In this document: positions 55,972-64,000 of the stretch, piece after piece
How positions within the stretch are numbered: the first letter of the stretch is position 1
Layout: every line of letters begins with the position of its first letter
Position numbers and translations under genes: made by a program
Notes under the pieces: model-generated
What the model saw: the letters and a program-made list of their open reading frames with translations, nothing else
Told to the model about the DNA's origin: nothing
The model's database searches: none
Assembly: GCA_019915015.1 (NCBI GenBank)
Contig: JAHBBC010000009.1
Coordinates: 1,178,001-1,242,000, forward strand
Source: Auriscalpium vulgare
Taxonomy: Eukaryota > Basidiomycota > Agaricomycetes > Russulales > Auriscalpiaceae
DNA: 64,000 nucleotides
Direction: 5' to 3'

Positions 55972-58900
55972 CGCGGGTGAGCCTCGGGTGAACCCGTAAA
56001 GTGTACTTTACTTCGGACTCCGACGCGCTATTCTTCTCCTTGAAAGAACTGATTCCCAATGTGGAATCAGAACAGGATATGCTTCAAGAGATGTGTAGGG
56101 TGCCTAGGTCGAAAATGTACGAACCTTCAGGAAGTTGTAGACACCCTTCAAGAAAATGTATGGACCCTTCAAAGGTTTGTAGTCGCCCTTCATGATGCAC
56201 AGGCAGGGCAGTTCGCGATCTTTAATTCGTCTGGACCGCAAATGAAAAGTAATCTTTCTTTATTTCGGTGAGCTCAAATTTATTTTATATTGCACCTGCC
56301 CAGAAGCCAATAGAGCTGTCAATATTCAAATGTTGATATATGTCGCACTCAATAGCACTCAGCCTCTGAGCTGACCCAGCAACATTGAGTCTTTTAATAT
56401 GTATTGTGCTCAGAAAGAATTTAATAATGCTCCGGAAAAACGCGGGTGAGCCTCGGGTGAACCCGTAAAGTGTACTTTACTTCGGACTCCGACGCGCTAT
56501 TCTTCTCCTTGAAAGAACTGATTCCCAATGTGGAATCAGAACAGGATATGCTTCAAGAGATGTGTAGGGTGCCTAGGTCGAAAATGTACGAACCTTCAGG
56601 AAGTTGTAGACACCCTTCAAGAAAATGTATGGACCCTTCAAAGGTTTGTAGTCGCCCTTCATGATGCACAGGCAGGGCAGTTCGCGATCTTTAATTCGTC
56701 TGGACCGCAAATGAAAAGTAATCTTTCTTTATTTCGGTGAGCTCAAATTTATTTTATATTGCACCTGCCCAGAAGCCAATAGAGCTGTCAATATTCAAAT
56801 GTTGATATATGTCGCACTCAATAGCACTCAGCCTCTGAGCTGACCCAGCAACATTGAGTCTTTTAATATGTATTGTGCTCAGAAAGAATTTAATAATGCT
56901 CCGGAAAAACGCGGGTGAGCCTCGGGTGAACCCGTAAAGTGTACTTTACTTCGGACTCCGACGCGCTATTCTTCTCCTTGAAAGAACTGATTCCCAATGT
57001 GGAATCAGAACAGGATATGCTTCAAGAGATGTGTAGGGTGCCTAGGTCGAAAATGTACGAACCTTCAGGAAGTTGTAGACACCCTTCAAGAAAATGTATG
57101 GACCCTTCAAAGGTTTGTAGTCGCCCTTCATGATGCACAGGCAGGGCAGTTCGCGATCTTTAATTCGTCTGGACCGCAAATGAAAAGTAATCTTTCTTTA
57201 TTTCGGTGAGCTCAAATTTATTTTATATTGCACCTGCCCAGAAGCCAATAGAGCTGTCAATATTCAAATGTTGATATATGTCGCACTCAATAGCACTCAG
57301 CCTCTGAGCTGACCCAGCAACATTGAGTCTTTTAATATGTATTGTGCTCAGAAAGAATTTAATAATGCTCCGGAAAAACGCGGGTGAGCCTCGGGTGAAC
57401 CCGTAAAGTGTACTTTACTTCGGACTCCGACGCGCTATTCTTCTCCTTGAAAGAACTGATTCCCAATGTGGAATCAGAACAGGATATGCTTCAAGAGATG
57501 TGTAGGGTGCCTAGGTCGAAAATGTACGAACCTTCAGGAAGTTGTAGACACCCTTCAAGAAAATGTATGGACCCTTCAAAGGTTTGTAGTCGCCCTTCAT
57601 GATGCACAGGCAGGGCAGTTCGCGATCTTTAATTCGTCTGGACCGCAAATGAAAAGTAATCTTTCTTTATTTCGGTGAGCTCAAATTTATTTTATATTGC
57701 ACCTGCCCAGAAGCCAATAGAGCTGTCAATATTCAAATGTTGATATATGTCGCACTCAATAGCACTCAGCCTCTGAGCTGACCCAGCAACATTGAGTCTT
57801 TTAATATGTATTGTGCTCAGAAAGAATTTAATAATGCTCCGGAAAAACGCGGGTGAGCCTCGGGTGAACCCGTAAAGTGTACTTTACTTCGGACTCCGAC
57901 GCGCTATTCTTCTCCTTGAAAGAACTGATTCCCAATGTGGAATCAGAACAGGATATGCTTCAAGAGATGTGTAGGGTGCCTAGGTCGAAAATGTACGAAC
58001 CTTCAGGAAGTTGTAGACACCCTTCAAGAAAATGTATGGACCCTTCAAAGGTTTGTAGTCGCCCTTCATGATGCACAGGCAGGGCAGTTCGCGATCTTTA
58101 ATTCGTCTGGACCGCAAATGAAAAGTAATCTTTCTTTATTTCGGTGAGCTCAAATTTATTTTATATTGCACCTGCCCAGAAGCCAATAGAGCTGTCAATA
58201 TTCAAATGTTGATATATGTCGCACTCAATAGCACTCAGCCTCTGAGCTGACCCAGCAACATTGAGTCTTTTAATATGTATTGTGCTCAGAAAGAATTTAA
58301 TAATGCTCCGGAAAAACGCGGGTGAGCCTCGGGTGAACCCGTAAAGTGTACTTTACTTCGGACTCCGACGCGCTATTCTTCTCCTTGAAAGAACTGATTC
58401 CCAATGTGGAATCAGAACAGGATATGCTTCAAGAGATGTGTAGGGTGCCTAGGTCGAAAATGTACGAACCTTCAGGAAGTTGTAGACACCCTTCAAGAAA
58501 ATGTATGGACCCTTCAAAGGTTTGTAGTCGCCCTTCATGATGCACAGGCAGGGCAGTTCGCGATCTTTAATTCGTCTGGACCGCAAATGAAAAGTAATCT
58601 TTCTTTATTTCGGTGAGCTCAAATTTATTTTATATTGCACCTGCCCAGAAGCCAATAGAGCTGTCAATATTCAAATGTTGATATATGTCGCACTCAATAG
58701 CACTCAGCCTCTGAGCTGACCCAGCAACATTGAGTCTTTTAATATGTATTGTGCTCAGAAAGAATTTAATAATGCTCCGGAAAAACGCGGGTGAGCCTCG
58801 GGTGAACCCGTAAAGTGTACTTTACTTCGGACTCCGACGCGCTATTCTTCTCCTTGAAAGAACTGATTCCCAATGTGGAATCAGAACAGGATATGCTTCA

Positions 58901-61900
58901 AGAGATGTGTAGGGTGCCTAGGTCGAAAATGTACGAACCTTCAGGAAGTTGTAGACACCCTTCAAGAAAATGTATGGACCCTTCAAAGGTTTGTAGTCGC
59001 CCTTCATGATGCACAGGCAGGGCAGTTCGCGATCTTTAATTCGTCTGGACCGCAAATGAAAAGTAATCTTTCTTTATTTCGGTGAGCTCAAATTTATTTT
59101 ATATTGCACCTGCCCAGAAGCCAATAGAGCTGTCAATATTCAAATGTTGATATATGTCGCACTCAATAGCACTCAGCCTCTGAGCTGACCCAGCAACATT
59201 GAGTCTTTTAATATGTATTGTGCTCAGAAAGAATTTAATAATGCTCCGGAAAAACGCGGGTGAGCCTCGGGTGAACCCGTAAAGTGTACTTTACTTCGGA
59301 CTCCGACGCGCTATTCTTCTCCTTGAAAGAACTGATTCCCAATGTGGAATCAGAACAGGATATGCTTCAAGAGATGTGTAGGGTGCCTAGGTCGAAAATG
59401 TACGAACCTTCAGGAAGTTGTAGACACCCTTCAAGAAAATGTATGGACCCTTCAAAGGTTTGTAGTCGCCCTTCATGATGCACAGGCAGGGCAGTTCGCG
59501 ATCTTTAATTCGTCTGGACCGCAAATGAAAAGTAATCTTTCTTTATTTCGGTGAGCTCAAATTTATTTTATATTGCACCTGCCCAGAAGCCAATAGAGCT
59601 GTCAATATTCAAATGTTGATATATGTCGCACTCAATAGCACTCAGCCTCTGAGCTGACCCAGCAACATTGAGTCTTTTAATATGTATTGTGCTCAGAAAG
59701 AATTTAATAATGCTCCGGAAAAACGCGGGTGAGCCTCGGGTGAACCCGTAAAGTGTACTTTACTTCGGACTCCGACGCGCTATTCTTCTCCTTGAAAGAA
59801 CTGATTCCCAATGTGGAATCAGAACAGGATATGCTTCAAGAGATGTGTAGGGTGCCTAGGTCGAAAATGTACGAACCTTCAGGAAGTTGTAGACACCCTT
59901 CAAGAAAATGTATGGACCCTTCAAAGGTTTGTAGTCGCCCTTCATGATGCACAGGCAGGGCAGTTCGCGATCTTTAATTCGTCTGGACCGCAAATGAAAA
60001 GTAATCTTTCTTTATTTCGGTGAGCTCAAATTTATTTTATATTGCACCTGCCCAGAAGCCAATAGAGCTGTCAATATTCAAATGTTGATATATGTCGCAC
60101 TCAATAGCACTCAGCCTCTGAGCTGACCCAGCAACATTGAGTCTTTTAATATGTATTGTGCTCAGAAAGAATTTAATAATGCTCCGGAAAAACGCGGGTG
60201 AGCCTCGGGTGAACCCGTAAAGTGTACTTTACTTCGGACTCCGACGCGCTATTCTTCTCCTTGAAAGAACTGATTCCCAATGTGGAATCAGAACAGGATA
60301 TGCTTCAAGAGATGTGTAGGGTGCCTAGGTCGAAAATGTACGAACCTTCAGGAAGTTGTAGACACCCTTCAAGAAAATGTATGGACCCTTCAAAGGTTTG
60401 TAGTCGCCCTTCATGATGCACAGGCAGGGCAGTTCGCGATCTTTAATTCGTCTGGACCGCAAATGAAAAGTAATCTTTCTTTATTTCGGTGAGCTCAAAT
60501 TTATTTTATATTGCACCTGCCCAGAAGCCAATAGAGCTGTCAATATTCAAATGTTGATATATGTCGCACTCAATAGCACTCAGCCTCTGAGCTGACCCAG
60601 CAACATTGAGTCTTTTAATATGTATTGTGCTCAGAAAGAATTTAATAATGCTCCGGAAAAACGCGGGTGAGCCTCGGGTGAACCCGTAAAGTGTACTTTA
60701 CTTCGGACTCCGACGCGCTATTCTTCTCCTTGAAAGAACTGATTCCCAATGTGGAATCAGAACAGGATATGCTTCAAGAGATGTGTAGGGTGCCTAGGTC
60801 GAAAATGTACGAACCTTCAGGAAGTTGTAGACACCCTTCAAGAAAATGTATGGACCCTTCAAAGGTTTGTAGTCGCCCTTCATGATGCACAGGCAGGGCA
60901 GTTCGCGATCTTTAATTCGTCTGGACCGCAAATGAAAAGTAATCTTTCTTTATTTCGGTGAGCTCAAATTTATTTTATATTGCACCTGCCCAGAAGCCAA
61001 TAGAGCTGTCAATATTCAAATGTTGATATATGTCGCACTCAATAGCACTCAGCCTCTGAGCTGACCCAGCAACATTGAGTCTTTTAATATGTATTGTGCT
61101 CAGAAAGAATTTAATAATGCTCCGGAAAAACGCGGGTGAGCCTCGGGTGAACCCGTAAAGTGTACTTTACTTCGGACTCCGACGCGCTATTCTTCTCCTT
61201 GAAAGAACTGATTCCCAATGTGGAATCAGAACAGGATATGCTTCAAGAGATGTGTAGGGTGCCTAGGTCGAAAATGTACGAACCTTCAGGAAGTTGTAGA
61301 CACCCTTCAAGAAAATGTATGGACCCTTCAAAGGTTTGTAGTCGCCCTTCATGATGCACAGGCAGGGCAGTTCGCGATCTTTAATTCGTCTGGACCGCAA
61401 ATGAAAAGTAATCTTTCTTTATTTCGGTGAGCTCAAATTTATTTTATATTGCACCTGCCCAGAAGCCAATAGAGCTGTCAATATTCAAATGTTGATATAT
61501 GTCGCACTCAATAGCACTCAGCCTCTGAGCTGACCCAGCAACATTGAGTCTTTTAATATGTATTGTGCTCAGAAAGAATTTAATAATGCTCCGGAAAAAC
61601 GCGGGTGAGCCTCGGGTGAACCCGTAAAGTGTACTTTACTTCGGACTCCGACGCGCTATTCTTCTCCTTGAAAGAACTGATTCCCAATGTGGAATCAGAA
61701 CAGGATATGCTTCAAGAGATGTGTAGGGTGCCTAGGTCGAAAATGTACGAACCTTCAGGAAGTTGTAGACACCCTTCAAGAAAATGTATGGACCCTTCAA
61801 AGGTTTGTAGTCGCCCTTCATGATGCACAGGCAGGGCAGTTCGCGATCTTTAATTCGTCTGGACCGCAAATGAAAAGTAATCTTTCTTTATTTCGGTGAG

Positions 61901-62595
61901 CTCAAATTTATTTTATATTGCACCTGCCCAGAAGCCAATAGAGCTGTCAATATTCAAATGTTGATATATGTCGCACTCAATAGCACTCAGCCTCTGAGCT
62001 GACCCAGCAACATTGAGTCTTTTAATATGTATTGTGCTCAGAAAGAATTTAATAATGCTCCGGAAAAACGCGGGTGAGCCTCGGGTGAACCCGTAAAGTG
62101 TACTTTACTTCGGACTCCGACGCGCTATTCTTCTCCTTGAAAGAACTGATTCCCAATGTGGAATCAGAACAGGATATGCTTCAAGAGATGTGTAGGGTGC
62201 CTAGGTCGAAAATGTACGAACCTTCAGGAAGTTGTAGACACCCTTCAAGAAAATGTATGGACCCTTCAAAGGTTTGTAGTCGCCCTTCATGATGCACAGG
62301 CAGGGCAGTTCGCGATCTTTAATTCGTCTGGACCGCAAATGAAAAGTAATCTTTCTTTATTTCGGTGAGCTCAAATTTATTTTATATTGCACCTGCCCAG
62401 AAGCCAATAGAGCTGTCAATATTCAAATGTTGATATATGTCGCACTCAATAGCACTCAGCCTCTGAGCTGACCCAGCAACATTGAGTCTTTTAATATGTA
62501 TTGTGCTCAGAAAGAATTTAATAATGCTCCGGAAAAACGCGGGTGAGCCTCGGGTGAACCCGTAAAGTGTACTTTACTTCGGACTCCGACGCGCT
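55972..62595. repeat. Tandem array, about 14 units of 469 bp plus a partial unit
   Basis: The same landmark recurs at 56001, 56470, 56939 and so on to 62567, always 469 bp apart. Units look identical at every place checked. A segment of about 60 bp starting at ACGCGGGTGAGCCTCGGG opens the first unit and also ends the array, so it occurs 15 times. Each unit holds the small palindrome GTAAAGT-GT-ACTTTAC and a 21-bp periodic block (CCTTCA every 21 bp, about four times) that translates to TLQ-type heptads. Short open frames (64 and 70 codons) recur but have no support as genes. The identity implies recent expansion or ongoing homogenisation; the copy number may be affected by assembly. Confidence 0.95.
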
Positions 62596-63254
62596 GATAC
62601 GCTATCACCCGGGACGGACCCTAGCGGGGCGTGCGGCGAGTGCCTCACAGGGACAACAACCACCAACACTGCCTCCTATACGTTGCGATCCAGTCCGGGT
62701 GACTAGTCTTGCTGAGGGGGGAAGGTGTTCGTGTCGCTGTTGCGCTTCGTGCCCTCCCCGCGGTCGTGCGGGGCCACCTCCTACCGCCTAAACACCAAAC
62801 TAAACACTCACCTGCCTGGGGATGCCCTCTACGGGATCCTCCTCCGAGTGCTTCGCACCCGTGTGCGAAGCGTCCGCCTATGGGCCGTCGCACCCCCTCT
62901 TGCCTGTCCGCCTGCCTACCTGTTCCCACATCGGTGGGGTCCTTCCTTCCTAAGTCTGGTAGCGCCTCAGGCTACAGTTTCTGTGAGGTAAAGGGTGTGG
63001 GTGGCTTGCGCCGCCCACAGGTTGATTGGGTTGCTACGTCTCGCGCAGCTCCCTAAGTAGTGGCTCTACCTACGTCGCTAAGCCCTCCCGATCTAGCCCG
63101 TTCCGGTGATCCGTTCCGTCGCCAGTCCCGGTTGCTCCTGGGTCGCCGGACCACGTTCCCATCACCCCCGCTCCCGCGACCCTGCGCCTCGCATGCTGCT
63201 TCCCCGTCTCGCGACGTCTCGCTACACGCTTGCCCGCGGCCTGAACCTATCATT
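62596..63254. other. Spacer right of the array
   Basis: GC-rich, with overlapping frames on both strands and no support for a gene. Contains a strong hairpin at 62850-62871. Confidence 0.45.
62850..62871. repeat. Perfect 9-bp hairpin
   Basis: GCTTCGCAC and GTGCGAAGC around a CCGT loop. Isolated; could be a terminator-like or chance palindrome. Confidence 0.6.
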
Positions 63255-63291
63255 TCTCTCCCCAACTGAAACTGCAACTGTCCCCAGTTGC
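63255..63291 (+). promoter_or_regulatory. Conserved C-run/AACTGA/hairpin motif, copy 4
   Basis: TCTCTCCCCAACTGA, then a perfect 7-bp hairpin GCAACTG-TCCC-CAGTTGC (63274-63291). It ends 89 bp before the ATG at 63381. Homology with copy 1 extends leftwards (CC-ATCATT-CTC). Confidence 0.75.
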
Positions 63292-63312
63292 CAGGAACCG
63301 TGCGGAAGCGGC

Positions 63313-63319
63313 ATATAAG
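63313..63319 (+). promoter_or_regulatory. TATA-like box
   Basis: ATATAAG, 61 bp before the ATG at 63381 and about 20 bp after the hairpin motif. Confidence 0.5.
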
Positions 63320-63380
63320 GGCTCGCGACCTTTCGCGATAACGTCGCTTGTAGCATCCCTTTGCCGATTTCTGTCCCGCG

Positions 63381-64000
63381 ATGTCCCTCCCCGCAGCGTC
63401 TGCCACCGCCGACAACCTCGACCTCCTCCGCCTGTTGACGCAGGCCCCCTTCGCTGGTTTTGACCTTGGGGATGCCGAACGGGAGGTTGCGCTACGTCTA
63501 GAGTGGGCCGACAAAGTCAACCAGCTCGTGGTGCGTGCTGGTCCCCGACCGCGTCTTTTCCCGGCTTGGCTGATGATGAACTCAATTCCAGACCCTTTCT
63601 TCAATCCGCGCGTCCCGCAGCCTGCGCGATCTTGCCTTCCACTTCACCTCGCCGATCCTCGAGTTCATGGTGAAGCTCGTTCCAGCGTCCGCCCCTCTCG
63701 CCCAGCGCTTCGAGGGCACCCTCATGCGTACCCTCCCCGACTCAGCGCGCGCCAGCCCGCGGTGGTCCCAGATGTTCTCCCCTTTCCCTGCCGACGCTAC
63801 CGACGCGGAACTCCACGTCTTGATCACCATCGTGGAGGCTGGGCTCTGGACCGTGTACTACTTCGGAGACGGTTCTGTCGAATCCTACCTCCATGAAATC
63901 ACGGAGTTGCATGGCGCCTTCCCCACCCTGCGTCCTCAGGGGATGCAGAGCTGGCTCCTACGTGATTTCGACGCCCGGGCCGTCCATGGGATGTTTGTTA
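63381..64000 (+). CDS. Member 4 of the lineage-specific gene family (partial at window edge)
   Basis: Exon 1 (63381-63530) has 50 codons and ends ...LEWADKVNQLV. The phase-0 intron (GTGCGT...TTCCAG, 63531-63591) is followed by exon 2, open to the window edge. The segment EAGLWTVYYFGDGSVESYLH, EITELHGAFPTLRPQGMQ aligns with EEDLWTTYRAGTSDVESYLE, ELRQFHATFPAHRPRGMQ of member 1, the clearest proof that the family is real. The upstream region has the hairpin motif and a TATA-like box in the same order as member 2. Function unknown; the 3' part lies outside the window. Confidence 0.72.

Noticed and set aside
55972..62595. CRISPR array or telomere-type repeat
   Set aside because: The 469-bp unit has no short repeat-spacer pattern and no TTAGGG-like unit, and the window is eukaryotic.
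56001..62791. Repeated 64- and 70-codon frames as real tandem genes
   Set aside because: They are in different frames of the same satellite unit, with no promoter or codon evidence; better explained as part of the repeat.
63053..63604. 183-codon minus-strand frame
   Set aside because: It overlaps the promoter and first exon of family member 4, has no domain, and is less protein-like than the plus-strand gene.
1..64000. tRNA or rRNA genes
   Set aside because: I looked for A/B-box-like patterns and rRNA-like conserved words and found none I could support by eye.

Overview
The window is chromosomal DNA of a filamentous basidiomycete, most likely an agaricomycete (mushroom or polypore). Genes carry many 48-80 nt GT-AG introns, and the recognisable families (Mpe1, EMC5, DUF7918, NACHT-WD40 proteins, KDZ transposons) are typical of that class. 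Nothing bacterial (operons, Shine-Dalgarno sites, CRISPR) is visible. All calls come from reading the sequence by eye. Family names rest on recognised motifs, not on database searches.

Layout. 1-12.7 kb is mostly host DNA: a partial coiled-coil, possibly BAG-type, co-chaperone gene (minus); an orphan exon; a complete six-exon Mpe1 mRNA 3'-end-processing gene (minus); a DUF7918 gene ending in a SUMO-interacting motif (plus); a poorly coding stretch with a ~190 bp minisatellite; EMC5 (plus); and an unrecognised spliced gene. 13.1-21.4 kb is a complete KDZ DNA transposon with 269 bp terminal inverted repeats, a perfect 8-bp target duplication and three minus-strand genes. A second copy of exactly the same length (8,264 bp) lies at 39.5-47.7 kb with its own 8-bp duplication; I found one base difference. 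Between them lie a C2-NACHT-WD40 NLR (minus), an unrecognised plus-strand gene, a divergent pair of spliced genes resembling a two-gene mobile unit (28.9-35.2 kb), and a truncated gene with two 9-nt microexons and an in-frame stop.

From 47.7 kb the sequence is a GC-rich array of a lineage-specific gene family (47.9, 49.7, 51.3 and 63.4 kb). All four members begin with a 46-50 codon exon ending in a phase-0 intron. Three are preceded by the same small motif: a C-run, AACTGA, then a hairpin with a TCCN loop whose stem changes by compensating base pairs. A fourth motif copy at 53.47 kb abuts a 5'-truncated Ty3/gypsy RNase H-integrase ORF. An AT-rich strip and about 14 apparently identical 469 bp tandem units fill 55.6-62.6 kb.

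How it fits together: the left part is a normal gene neighbourhood into which one KDZ copy recently jumped, landing in a decayed duplicate of the EMC5 3' flank. The right part is repeat-rich accessory DNA where a sister KDZ copy landed about 25 bp from one of the conserved hairpin motifs. The strongest candidates for something undescribed are the hairpin-fronted gene family and the accessory genes of the KDZ pair.
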